21,593 nucleotides of DNA from Candidatus Nomurabacteria bacterium (GTDB lineage: Bacteria; Patescibacteriota; Minisyncoccia; Phycocordibacterales; UBA1006). Both the position numbers and the translations under genes were made by a program. How positions within the stretch are numbered: the stretch's first letter is position 1; every line of letters begins with the position of its first letter. This document shows positions 1 to 6,969 of this stretch, piece by piece. The stretch lies in assembly GCA_029882015.1 (NCBI GenBank), contig JAOULM010000009.1, positions 1-21,593 of the forward strand, in the 5' to 3' direction. The notes beneath the pieces were generated by a model that worked only from the letters and a program-made list of their open reading frames with translations, did not search any database and was not told the origin of the DNA.

Positions 1-1063
1 TACCCATCTCGGCATCATCAGAACCAAACGCAGGTGCAATGTGCACTATTCCAGTTCCGCTGTCAGTTGTTACAAAATCTGCAGAATAAACGCGCCAGCC
101 ATTTTCGCGATTTTCTAATTTTTCATTTTTTGAATAGTAATCAAAGATTGGTTCGTATTTGGTTCCAACCAATTCTGACCCCGAAACGGTTTTGATAATT
201 TCATATTCTTTGTCTGTGAAAACTTTCTCGACAAGTTTCTTGGCTACAATATATAATGCGTCCTGCTCCCCTGGTGTAGGGGAGCTGTCGACGTCAGGAG
301 ACTGAGGGGTATTTTCTCTTACATATACATAATCAATATCTTCCCCAACTGCCAAGGTTACGTTACCAGGCAACGTCCACGGCGTAGTCGTCCAAGCCAA
401 AAAATATGTGTTGTCTTGTCCGATGACTTTGAATTTCGCGGTTGCGGTTATGTCTTTGACGTCTGCGTAGCCTTGGTTTACTTCGAAATTAGACAATGTT
501 GTCTCGCATCTTGGACACAAATGCATTACCTTGAATCCCTTGTTCACTAGATTTTTTTTGTGTAATTGTGAAAATACCCACCACACCGATTCCATATAAT
601 TTGGTGTCATGGTCATATATGGATTTTCCATATCAACCCAACGTCCAGTACGAGGAATAATTTCTTTCCAGGTTTGTTCATAACGCAAAACACTGTCGCG
701 CGCTGCCGAGTTAAATTTATCAACACCAAAATCTTCGATGTCTTTTTTGGATTTCAAATCCAGCTCTTTCTCGATCAAGTTTTCAATCGGCAGACCGTGA
801 CAATCCCAACCCCAACGACGCGCCACATGGTAACCTTGCATGGTTTTATATCGTGGGATCACATCCTTGAGTGTTCCACCCAACAAGTGCCCATAGTGCG
901 GTTCCCCTGTTGCGTATGGTGGCCCATCATAAAACACAAATTCTCCATGTGGTGAATCCTGCTCTAGGGTTTTTTTGAAAATATCATTGTCACGCCAAAA
1001 CTGCAGGATTTTTTCCTCGGCGATAGCGGTGTTTGATTTTTGATGTTGATTGTCGTTACTCAT
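1..1063 (-). CDS. ileS: Isoleucyl-tRNA synthetase, N-terminal part (runs off the window)
   Basis: Class I aminoacyl-tRNA synthetase that charges tRNA-Ile. The reading frame opens at ATG 1063 (MSNDNQHQKSN) and stays open to base 1, so about 354 N-terminal residues are present and the C-terminal part is outside. The HIGH signature appears as HYGH inside PYATGEPHYGHLLGG, followed by the IleRS-type GWDCHGLPIE. Near the window edge GTGIVHIAPAFG is the hallmark of the CP1 editing domain. These motifs point to IleRS rather than ValRS or MetRS. Expression is probably set by the T-box leader directly upstream. An oddity lies at about 262-314, where a palindromic repeat found elsewhere in the window is read in frame and adds a Pro/Ser/Asp-rich loop of about 17 residues (ENTPQSPDVDSSPTPGEQDA) to the editing-domain region. 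Identity is secure; whether the insert is tolerated without effect is inference. Confidence 0.96.
   Translation of the reverse strand, partial: MSNDNQHQKSNTAIAEEKILQFWRDNDIFKKTLEQDSPHGEFVFYDGPPYATGEPHYGHLLGGTLKDVIPRYKTMQGYHVARRWGWDCHGLPIENLIEKELDLKSKKDIEDFGVDKFNSAARDSVLRYEQTWKEIIPRTGRWVDMENPYMTMTPNYMESVWWVFSQLHKKNLVNKGFKVMHLCPRCETTLSNFEVNQGYADVKDITATAKFKVIGQDNTYFLAWTTTPWTLPGNVTLAVGEDIDYVYVRENTPQSPDVDSSPTPGEQDALYIVAKKLVEKVFTDKEYEIIKTVSGSELVGTKYEPIFDYYSKNEKLENRENGWRVYSADFVTTDSGTGIVHIAPAFGSDDAEMG
262..314 (+). repeat. Palindromic repeat, family P, copy 1 (inside ileS)
   Basis: Contains CTCCCCT, a short loop, AGGGGAG, then CTGTCGA and ACTGAGGGGTATT. The same order of blocks occurs at 14519-14570 and 17331-17388, and in reverse at 17416-17465. 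This copy is entirely inside ileS (opposite strand) and keeps that frame open. Its inner stem pairs CTCCCCT with AGGGGAG. Confidence 0.85.
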
Positions 1064-1084
1064 AATAAAATTAAATAGAATAAT

Positions 1085-1283
1085 AAAAAACTCGTCCACA
1101 GAAAACAATCATTCGATTGCGTTCCAAGGACGAGTTTCCCCGCGGTACCACCTTGTTTTCCCAAAAGGGACACTTCGTGACAGCTGTGACGGGCATCCCC
1201 CGTTGAGTTCTACTGGCCATTACTGGCGTTCTTCTCAAAGCTCAGGGGTGATAATCCCGTCATCGCTTGTCCACAAACTATAC
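1085..1283 (-). promoter_or_regulatory. T-box leader of ileS, with its promoter
   Basis: The minus strand carries the T-box core GGTGGTACCGCGG at 1152-1140. It is followed by a terminator pairing AACTCGTCC (1136-1128) with GGACGAGTT (1097-1089), then a T run, 26 nt before the ileS ATG. Upstream a long Stem I can be drawn: GAC/GUC and AGC/GCU, a GAUGA kink-turn-like block, UGACGGG (1262-1256) with CCCGUCA (1193-1187), and CCCCUGAG with CUCA..GGGG. A Stem III-like CCC..GGG hairpin precedes the core. A -10 box TATAGT sits at 1283-1278. In this class uncharged tRNA stabilises the antiterminator and opens the aminoacyl-tRNA synthetase gene. The class call is firm; the specifier codon is not clear (see findings). 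Confidence 0.93.
1089..1136 (-). terminator. T-box regulated terminator hairpin
   Basis: A nine-base stem AACTCGTCC/GGACGAGTT encloses a second small hairpin (CAATC..GATTG). The TTTTTT run follows on the minus strand. The 5' arm overlaps the antiterminator side of the T-box, as expected for transcription-attenuating T-boxes. Confidence 0.9.
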
Positions 1284-1328
1284 CAGAGATTTGGATAAAT
1301 AAAAAGCTCGGAATTACAACCAAGTAAG

Positions 1329-1389
1329 ATCCCCTCCTGCGAGGGGATAACGATTTTTATGGTCGCAAGTGTGCTCCCTAAAAATCGTT
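1329..1389 (-). repeat. Two abutting hairpins at the argS 3' end
   Basis: An 11-bp perfect inverted repeat pairs 1379-1389 with 1349-1359 (AACGATTTTTA and its complement) and takes in the argS stop codon. It directly abuts an 8-bp hairpin, ATCCCCTC/GAGGGGAT, at 1329-1348. No T run follows immediately. The pair may end argS transcription or protect its 3' end, and it separates argS from the ileS promoter. The role is inference. Confidence 0.5.
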
Positions 1390-3139
1390 ACATCCTCTCT
1401 GGGGATTCTATTCCCAAAATTTCTAGACCATTTTTAATCACCTGCGAAACAGCAGACGTGATTGCCAATTTGTACGGCGACGTAACATCATCGGCGTCCA
1501 CAATTTTTGTATTTCCATAAAATGAATTAAACGCATGTGCGATATCAATCAGATATTGCGCAACGTGATGTGGAGCATAATCAACCAGTGATTTTTCAAT
1601 AATTTCTGGGAAACGATACAGCAAACGTTCCACATCGGTAATTTCCCATTTGTCAGGAATTGAACTAAGGGGTTCAATCTCTAGGTTGTGAGCCTTTTCC
1701 AACATCGAGCGACACCGTGCGTATGTGTATTGTAAATATGGTCCACTGTCCCCCTCGATACTGATTGATTCATCAACATCAAACGCGGTGTCTTGGTTGC
1801 GCCCAACTTTTAGTATAAAAAATTTCACAGCACCTAGCGCCACCATTTCCGCCAAAGCGTCGTCTTTGTTTTCAAGTCGCTCCATGACTTTTGCTTTGGC
1901 TTCATCAATCATATCATCAATGTACACAACTGTTCCTTCGCGTGAGCTCATTTTTCCTTGCCCTTTGAGACTCATCCATCCATACGGTATGTGAATAAAA
2001 TCTGAAAAATTACCAGTGCCCAGCTGTTCCGATACTGCGAACATTTGCTTCATCGCCAAAGATTGCTCGGGTCCAATCACCCAGAATAATTTGTCCGCGT
2101 TATATTTTTCTTTCTTGAGACGGGTCAGCGCCAAATCCTGTGTAATATACAATGCGGTTCCATCGCTTTTTTGAACAATCGTATCTGGAATGTTGTAGCT
2201 CTCTAGGTTTGTCAAAATCGCACCGTCGTCCAGTTTCTGAAAAATTCCCTTGGACAAGCCTTCGGCAACCAGGTCTTTTCCCTGTTGGTAATGTTCGTGT
2301 TCGTGCCATTTGTAATCCCATTTGTTACCTAAACGATCCAATGTCATCTGTTGACCTTGGGTCGAGTAATCCAAAACTGTTTGCCATAATGCGCGAATTT
2401 TTTGGTCATCTGCCTCCCAACGTACTACAAAATCACGGACAATTTTTTCCACGTCTGGTATTTTAAAATCCTCGGACCCGCGAACATACAATGCGTCTAC
2501 AAAACGGTCGGGTCGAATTCCCTGGTCATCTGGAGTTTCCCATTCTCCTTGGTGATCAAACCAATAGTCGACATCTGTGTTCTCGTCATCTTTTTTTGCA
2601 AATTTCAAATACCCCCACATCAATTTTGCAATCGCAATACCGCGGTTGTTGTCCACCATGTCACGAATTACATGGGCCCCGTTCCACTCGGCTACATTTG
2701 CAATCGCCATCCCTGTTAGATTGTTACGCAAATGCCCCAAGTGCATTGCCTTGTTTGGGTTTGGCGACGTATGTTCAATAACCCAGGTTTCGTGTGTGTT
2801 GTTGTTTTTTCCAAAATCATCCCCTTGTTTGGTAATCTCACCCAAACTATCTGCAAAAAATTTATCCGCTAATTTAAAATTTATAAACCCAGGCCCCGCA
2901 ACAGCTACCGATATGATTTCTGTAGGGAGATTTTTTTCAATTTCCGCGAGAATTTGCTCCGCAAATTCTCGCGGATTCTTGCCTTCTTTTTTTGCCAAAG
3001 ACATTGCAATGTTTGCAGAAAAATCCCCATGAGATAATTCTGTTGGATGTTCCAAAACAATCGCACCAGAAGAAACCGCCACATCTAACGTGGTCAGCGC
3101 ATCGGTCAGTATTTTTTTGATAGTTTCTTGAATGTTCAT
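1388..3139 (-). CDS. argS: Arginyl-tRNA synthetase
   Basis: Charges tRNA-Arg; 583 residues, normal for the family. The start is placed at MNIQETIKK (ATG 3139), because a longer frame only adds sequence that lies in the preceding gene. The class I HIGH motif is HLGH at residues 133-136 (SPNPNKAMHLGHLRN). The second signature is KMSSR at 396-400, the ArgRS form of KMSKS. The N-terminal ~90 residues match the Arg-tRNA synthetase additional domain (HGDFSANIAM, GPGFINFKL), and the C-terminus has the DALR-type anticodon-binding region (YLIDIAHAFNSFYGN). The stop codon of the upstream MazG-like gene ends one base before this ATG, so the two are co-transcribed. No Shine-Dalgarno site is obvious at this start, so coupling to the upstream stop is likely. 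High confidence. Confidence 0.96.
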   Translation of the reverse strand: MNIQETIKKILTDALTTLDVAVSSGAIVLEHPTELSHGDFSANIAMSLAKKEGKNPREFAEQILAEIEKNLPTEIISVAVAGPGFINFKLADKFFADSLGEITKQGDDFGKNNNTHETWVIEHTSPNPNKAMHLGHLRNNLTGMAIANVAEWNGAHVIRDMVDNNRGIAIAKLMWGYLKFAKKDDENTDVDYWFDHQGEWETPDDQGIRPDRFVDALYVRGSEDFKIPDVEKIVRDFVVRWEADDQKIRALWQTVLDYSTQGQQMTLDRLGNKWDYKWHEHEHYQQGKDLVAEGLSKGIFQKLDDGAILTNLESYNIPDTIVQKSDGTALYITQDLALTRLKKEKYNADKLFWVIGPEQSLAMKQMFAVSEQLGTGNFSDFIHIPYGWMSLKGQGKMSSREGTVVYIDDMIDEAKAKVMERLENKDDALAEMVALGAVKFFILKVGRNQDTAFDVDESISIEGDSGPYLQYTYARCRSMLEKAHNLEIEPLSSIPDKWEITDVERLLYRFPEIIEKSLVDYAPHHVAQYLIDIAHAFNSFYGNTKIVDADDVTSPYKLAITSAVSQVIKNGLEILGIESPERM

Positions 3140-3140
3140 A

Positions 3141-3464
3141 TTATCGATTACTTCCCTCGGTATGAAGGTCGCCATTTTCTTTGCGCATGGCAAGCTTTGC
3201 AATATTAATCTGAGCAACGTCTTCCATAGAAATTCCCAGGTCACGCGATAGTATCGTCAGATACCACAACACGTCCCCTAATTCTTTTTTAAGATACTCG
3301 CGACGGTCGTCATCCAATTCGCTATTTGTGCGATACATCTTTTTCACAGCTTCGATAACTTCGCCAACCTCGCCAGCCAACCCCAAAGCAGGATAAATCA
3401 TTTTTTTGTCGTCGTCAAAAATCGCAGTTTCCGAGGCTCTTTTCTGGTATTCATCAAATGTCAT
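3141..3464 (-). CDS. MazG-like nucleotide pyrophosphohydrolase
   Basis: A 107-residue all-alpha NTP pyrophosphohydrolase-like protein, probably hydrolysing (d)NTPs to NMP and pyrophosphate for pool clean-up. The Mg-binding pattern of the MazG superfamily is visible: GEVGEVIEAVKK, then KKELGDVLWYL about 25 residues later, giving the E..E and E..D metal ligands. The start is MTFDEYQKRA. An upstream ATG in the same frame lies in the previous gene's terminator, and the -10 box TATACT (3477-3472) ends 7 nt before ATG 3464, which predicts a leaderless mRNA. It is followed after 1 nt by argS. The exact substrate (dCTP, 8-oxo-dGTP, others) cannot be read from sequence. Confidence 0.88.
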   Translation of the reverse strand: MTFDEYQKRASETAIFDDDKKMIYPALGLAGEVGEVIEAVKKMYRTNSELDDDRREYLKKELGDVLWYLTILSRDLGISMEDVAQINIAKLAMRKENGDLHTEGSNR

Positions 3465-3482
3465 ATGTATCAGTATATAAAA

Positions 3483-3505
3483 AATCCCCGCCAATTGCGA
3501 GGATT
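3483..3505 (-). terminator. Terminator upstream of the MazG-like gene
   Basis: On the minus strand AATCCTCGC pairs with GCGGGGATT around a 5-nt loop and is followed by TTTTTT. It begins one base after the stop codon of the 75-aa gene. Its T run merges into the -10 region of the next gene (TATACT), so one transcript ends where the next begins. Confidence 0.85.
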
Positions 3506-3733
3506 TCATTTTTTAAACTCTTTTTTCTTTTTCTCTGTCCTTCGTTTTTCTTGTCTTTCATATTTACGCCACCAAGCTATGAATGATGAGATAAATATAG
3601 CCCCAATCAAAAACGGAACGAGAAGAGATGAAATATTATCCCACCATTCAGGAAACATGTCCTCTGCATATTTATACCACTCATAAAACACCACAGGAAT
3701 TTGCGCACAAAAAATCATATTAAATGTGTTCAT
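3506..3733 (-). CDS. Small membrane protein, unassigned
   Basis: 75 residues of unrecognised family. One clear membrane segment (about residues 35-56, SSLLVPFLIGAIFISSFIAWW) is followed by a strongly basic, charged tail (KYERQEKRRTEKKKK) expected in the cytoplasm. The N-terminal part is aromatic and acidic. An AAGGAGG Shine-Dalgarno site lies 6 nt before ATG 3733, one of the strongest in the window. The start overlaps the 3' end of the 44-aa membrane ORF (3720-3854) in another frame, so the two are translationally coupled. A terminator follows the stop directly. The gene is credible from context; the function is unknown. Confidence 0.75.
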   Translation of the reverse strand: MNTFNMIFCAQIPVVFYEWYKYAEDMFPEWWDNISSLLVPFLIGAIFISSFIAWWRKYERQEKRRTEKKKKEFKK

Positions 3734-3854
3734 CTTTATCCTCCTTTTCGTTTACCTCTTTTATGTCTTTGTCTCTTAAAAAGTAAGAAGCTATTCCAGC
3801 TAAAATTAATATCCCTAAAAGCCCCCAAGCTATAATTTTTCCAATTTTTTCCAT
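3720..3854 (-). CDS. Tiny membrane protein (44 aa), unassigned
   Basis: The frame from ATG 3854 reads MEKIGKIIAWGLLGILILAG and continues with IASYFLRDKD, then an acidic/basic tail ending in KDEHI. There is one hydrophobic segment (about residues 6-25) with a charged C-terminus. The stop codon lies inside the first codons of the next membrane gene: a 14-nt overlap in a different frame, with that gene's Shine-Dalgarno site inside this ORF. This arrangement is typical of a real coupled pair. A possible -10 box TACGAT lies about 16 nt upstream. No family is recognised; coding status rests on overlap, RBS placement and hydrophobicity. Confidence 0.6.
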   Translation of the reverse strand: MEKIGKIIAWGLLGILILAGIASYFLRDKDIKEVNEKEDKDEHI

Positions 3855-3904
3855 AATTTTCTTTTTCTTTAATCGTACCTTTTTCTAGCTTTTTGGCAAG
3901 GCCT

Positions 3905-3933
3905 TTGACAAAGTATCCTCATATCTATATAGT
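3905..3933 (+). promoter_or_regulatory. Promoter of the folA transcript
   Basis: TTGACA (3905-3910), a 17-nt spacer, then TATAGT (3928-3933). This is the closest match to the sigma-70 consensus in the window. ATG 3953 follows 19 nt after the -10 box, leaving a short leader. Confidence 0.85.
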
Positions 3934-3952
3934 CAAAGAAAAACTGAATATT

Positions 3953-4519
3953 ATGACAACTCTTATTTTAGCAGTACAGCACAATAGAGACGGAGAACAT
4001 ATTGGAGCTATTGGCTTTGAAAATGGCAAGCTTTTGACCTCGGTTCCCGAGGATATGAATTTTTTCAAAGAGACAACCTCGAAAATACCAGGGACCCCTG
4101 TAACCATGGGGAGAAAAACGTATCAAAGTATTCAGCCAAAATATCGCCCGTTCTCAGGCAGGACCACTATTGTTCTAACTAGTGACAAAACAGCAACATT
4201 TGAAGATGGTGTTATTGTCTGTCATTCAATTTCTGATGCATTATCCAGGGCAAAAAATTTTGGAGGTAATGAAATATTTGTCGCCGGTGGGGCTCAAATT
4301 TATGACCAATGTTTTGAGATGGGTCTGGTAGACAAAGTTTACCTCACAAGATTCTTTACTGATATTGGACCAGAAGAAGGAAATCCGTTAGTGCTTCTAA
4401 AAAACTACTACCGCATTAATCCCGAGTCTCCTGATGGATTTACCATTGTAAATCGAGAGGATATTCAAAAGAGCACCAAAGGAACCCTGTATCAGTTCCT
4501 AACATTAATGAAAAAATAA
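3953..4519 (+). CDS. folA: Dihydrofolate reductase
   Basis: Reduces dihydrofolate to tetrahydrofolate with NADPH, regenerating the cofactor spent by ThyA. 188 residues, slightly longer than the usual ~160. Visible landmarks are the folate-site segment VPEDMNFFKETT (acidic pair E33-D34), the NADPH motif GRKTYQSI at 53-60, and VAGGAQIY at 110-117, the family's GGxxIY loop. The usual Trp before the PED segment is not present. The start is MTTLILAVQHN; the longer open frame runs back through the promoter and is rejected. It is followed by its own terminator and then a HIT-like gene and thyA on the same strand. Identity is strong; kinetic or inhibitor properties cannot be inferred. Confidence 0.93.
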   Translation: MTTLILAVQHNRDGEHIGAIGFENGKLLTSVPEDMNFFKETTSKIPGTPVTMGRKTYQSIQPKYRPFSGRTTIVLTSDKTATFEDGVIVCHSISDALSRAKNFGGNEIFVAGGAQIYDQCFEMGLVDKVYLTRFFTDIGPEEGNPLVLLKNYYRINPESPDGFTIVNREDIQKSTKGTLYQFLTLMKK

Positions 4520-4547
4520 AACCCCGGCCCATGTGGCCGGTTTTTTT
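4519..4547 (+). terminator. Terminator after folA
   Basis: CCGGCC and GGCCGG pair around a short loop and are followed by seven T. It separates folA from the HIT-like/thyA pair. Confidence 0.9.
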
Positions 4548-4552
4548 ATGTC

Positions 4553-4580
4553 TTTACAAATACACACAAATAAGTATAGT
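4553..4580 (+). promoter_or_regulatory. Promoter of the HIT-like/thyA pair
   Basis: TTTACA-like -35, 16-nt spacer, TATAGT -10 (4575-4580), with the ATG at 4612. The -10 hexamer is the same as for folA. Confidence 0.65.
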
Positions 4581-4611
4581 TAGGGCAAACTTAAAAAATA
4601 AATATTACATT

Positions 4612-5097
4612 ATGGAAAAAGAAAACAAACAAAATGATTTTGTCGATTTGGCAAATTGTCGCCAAGATGGTGACATGTTTAAAAAATATCAGAAAATTCT
4701 TGAGGAGAATTATGATCCTTTTGGTTCTCAAGCTTCTATCGAAGATCTGGGAAACGAAATTATAGATGAAACAGATCACTGGTTTATTATTAATAATCAA
4801 TGGTCTTACAAAGGAGAAGATGGAAAAAGACTTGTGCGGAAGCATCTAGTTGTGATTTCAAAAGGAGATTTTGTTACTTCTCCTGAAAACCTATCCCAGG
4901 AAGCCCTTCTTGAAGCTTTTAATGTATTACAATACTGTAAAGGAAAATTCGGTATCAAGGGAGGGGGAATGTGTTGGCGTTTTGGCGACACCAGCTTATC
5001 CGGAGCCAGTGTAAAAAGATTACATTTTCACATTATTGAACCAGTTTTAGGTGAACAAGTTTCTGTTTATTTAGGACACAAAGAAAAAGGAGAATAG
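4612..5097 (+). CDS. HIT-superfamily-like protein
   Basis: A 161-residue protein resembling the HIT (histidine triad) nucleotide hydrolase/transferase fold. A strand-type segment RKHLVVISK is followed by GGGMCWRFGDTSLSGASVKR and LHFHIIEP. In HIT proteins this last stretch is H-x-H-x-H-x-x; here the first position is Arg136, with His138 and His140 kept. So the triad is incomplete by eye, and catalysis may be altered. The start is MEKENKQN at ATG 4612; the longer frame would cross the folA terminator. Its stop lies 1 nt before the thyA ATG, and the thyA Shine-Dalgarno AAGGAG is inside this gene, so the two are co-translated. A role in nucleotide or thymidylate metabolism is suggested by context only. 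Confidence 0.68.
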   Translation: MEKENKQNDFVDLANCRQDGDMFKKYQKILEENYDPFGSQASIEDLGNEIIDETDHWFIINNQWSYKGEDGKRLVRKHLVVISKGDFVTSPENLSQEALLEAFNVLQYCKGKFGIKGGGMCWRFGDTSLSGASVKRLHFHIIEPVLGEQVSVYLGHKEKGE

Positions 5098-5098
5098 A

Positions 5099-6046
5099 AT
5101 GAGTGTTATTAAGTATAAACCGTTTGCAGAAAGAACTGTGGACGGTCAGTATCATAAATTACTAAAAGAGATTATGGATAATGGAAAAACAAAAATTCCC
5201 ATTCATGCGTCTCTTCCAGAAAATGCTCATTTGAATCATGTTGATTCAAAAGACATTACCGGTTATCAGTTGAATTATGATTTATCAAATGGCTTCCCTT
5301 TGCAGACCATTCGTGGTTTCGAGAAAGGCTTCTTTGGTAGCTTGGCTGAAATACATGCATTTTTAAATGGCGCAAGAACGCTGGATGAATTAAATAAATT
5401 TGGTGTTCCTGAGTTTTTTTGGGGACCGAGTGTTACCAAAGAAAAATGTGCAGTATTTGGGCTAAAAGAAGGAGACCTGGGCCCTGGGTCGTATGGAGCT
5501 GTATTGCGAAATATGCCTGGACCAGATGGAACCTATTTTGATCAAATACAAGCTTTGGAGGAAAAAATTAAAAAATCTCCCCAAGCTCGAACACTGATGG
5601 TGACAACATGGGACCCACGATATGCTCTAGGAGACAAGAGTCAGGGATACCCAAGAAGTGTGGTTGTAGCTCCGTGCCACGGAACAGATACGTTGATTAA
5701 AATTTACCCAGATGGTGACATGCATGTTCACACCACACAACGTAGTGCGGATGCTCCTGTTGGCCTGATTGGCAACATCACACAATGGTGTGTATTTGGC
5801 ATGATGATTGCTGATCTGTTTGATCTTAATTTTACTAAATATGTTTACAGCTTACCGGATGCTCAGATTTATGATATCCAGTACGACAAAGTAACCGAAT
5901 TGTTGAAACGTGAAGCCCGCAAATTACCGACGGTTCAATTGAAACCCCAGGTAAAGCGCAATCATATTTGGGAGTATCAGCCAAAGGATTTTATCCTGAC
6001 AGATTACAATCCACATCCTGGTATGAGAATGGATGTAACTGTTTAG
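5099..6046 (+). CDS. thyA: Thymidylate synthase (ThyA family, divergent)
   Basis: Methylates dUMP to dTMP using methylene-tetrahydrofolate; 315 residues. The catalytic cysteine is Cys193 in VVVAPCHG. The phosphate-binding QRSAD follows at 214-218, and Asn226 (GLIGNIT) sits where ThyA enzymes hold the Asn that selects dUMP; dCMP hydroxymethylases carry Asp there. The C-terminus DYNPHPGMRMDVTV matches the family's closing segment, and LGPGSYGAVLR corresponds to LGPVYGxQWR. By hand alignment the usual THLY histidine is Gln256 (AQIY), while the partner Tyr258 is kept. Good SD AAGGAG. It is second in a two-gene unit and faces the dCMP deaminase gene across a shared terminator. With folA it completes the dTMP cycle. 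Confidence 0.92.
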   Translation: MSVIKYKPFAERTVDGQYHKLLKEIMDNGKTKIPIHASLPENAHLNHVDSKDITGYQLNYDLSNGFPLQTIRGFEKGFFGSLAEIHAFLNGARTLDELNKFGVPEFFWGPSVTKEKCAVFGLKEGDLGPGSYGAVLRNMPGPDGTYFDQIQALEEKIKKSPQARTLMVTTWDPRYALGDKSQGYPRSVVVAPCHGTDTLIKIYPDGDMHVHTTQRSADAPVGLIGNITQWCVFGMMIADLFDLNFTKYVYSLPDAQIYDIQYDKVTELLKREARKLPTVQLKPQVKRNHIWEYQPKDFILTDYNPHPGMRMDVTV

Positions 6047-6059
6047 CTTGTCCAAATTA

Positions 6060-6088
6060 AAAAGCCCTACGAATTCGTAGGGCTTTTT
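6060..6088. terminator. Bidirectional terminator between thyA and the dCMP deaminase gene
   Basis: AAAGCCCTACGAATTCGTAGGGCTTT is a near-perfect palindrome ending in a T run on the plus strand and, read backwards, in a T run on the minus strand. It serves both converging operons. Confidence 0.93.
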
Positions 6089-6099
6089 CTATTTCACAA

Positions 6100-6969
6100 T
6101 TATTTTACCAAGATAAGTTTAATATTATATCTCTTGTCTTGTAAAATTTCTTTGGCTGTATTCATTAATGAGTAGCCTCTGCGGAAATAGATTTTTTTGA
6201 TACCGGCTTCGGCAATTTGATACGCACACGGTGGACAAGGAAAATCTGTCACAAAAATGCTGGCTCCATCCAAGGCAACCCCAGAACGTGCAGCTTGCGC
6301 AATAATTGATGCCTCGGCGTGAATGAACTGACATAGCTCAATCCGTTCACCTGGCTTGAAGTTGCTACGCGCGTCACCTTCTATATTTTGCGCATGCTGA
6401 CTCAGCAAATGATGATTGCATTCTGAAAAAATAACATTGCCATCTTTCATGATCACAGCTCCAACTCGACGCCACCAATCGGTACTTTTTGCACCTTTTT
6501 GTTCGGCGAGTCTCATAAGCTCTTTGGGTAGATCATCCTCGTCAATAATAATATCCGGAGTTATCTCTACCTCTCTGGGGACAGTATTTTTACCCCAGCG
6601 CAAGAAAATTGAATTATCAAATGTAACAGATGACTCATCAATATCCATCAGTGTTAAGAACGCACGCGAAACCTCGTCATCGGCAACAATCACATTCTCA
6701 CCGTCGCATAGAGATTTTATCCTCTCGCTGCTGGAAGAAGGTCCCTCGACAGAAATTTCTCCACAAAGATGCGATGACCTGATAAGTCGTTTCATGTCCT
6801 CGGCTGCAACCGCACGAATATCCCGATTTAAATGCTCAAGTTCATCAATGGTTTCAAGGGATTCCCTATCAAGCAATATCACGTGAGTATGATCTTTGAT
6901 GTGTTTCATCAAAAATTCTTTTACCCCACTATGATAAGCCGGGAAATAAGCTATGATTATATTTTTCAT
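6100..6969 (-). CDS. dCMP deaminase with an extra N-terminal domain
   Basis: The C-terminal half (about residues 160-280) is a zinc cytidine/deoxycytidylate deaminase domain, supplying dUMP to thymidylate synthase. RVGAVIMKDG is followed by the zinc and catalytic motif HAEAS (His217, Glu219) and PCPPC (Cys245, Cys248), then IAEAGIKKIYF. At 289 residues it is about twice the usual length. The first ~145 residues are a separate domain that begins MKNIIIAYFPAYHSGVKEFL; the HSGV may echo a HIGH-type nucleotidyltransferase loop, but that is inference. The ATG overlaps the upstream gene's TGA by 4 nt, and a complete AAGGAGGTGA Shine-Dalgarno sits just before it, so it is coupled to the nucleotidyltransferase. 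The deaminase domain is secure; the N-terminal domain is unassigned. Confidence 0.88.
   Translation of the reverse strand: MKNIIIAYFPAYHSGVKEFLMKHIKDHTHVILLDRESLETIDELEHLNRDIRAVAAEDMKRLIRSSHLCGEISVEGPSSSSERIKSLCDGENVIVADDEVSRAFLTLMDIDESSVTFDNSIFLRWGKNTVPREVEITPDIIIDEDDLPKELMRLAEQKGAKSTDWWRRVGAVIMKDGNVIFSECNHHLLSQHAQNIEGDARSNFKPGERIELCQFIHAEASIIAQAARSGVALDGASIFVTDFPCPPCAYQIAEAGIKKIYFRRGYSLMNTAKEILQDKRYNIKLILVK

Noticed and set aside
1085..1283. T-box reassigned to a methionine gene because of the AUG in the loop
   Set aside because: The downstream gene is clearly IleRS by its editing-domain and HIGH-region motifs; the loop assignment is the uncertain part.
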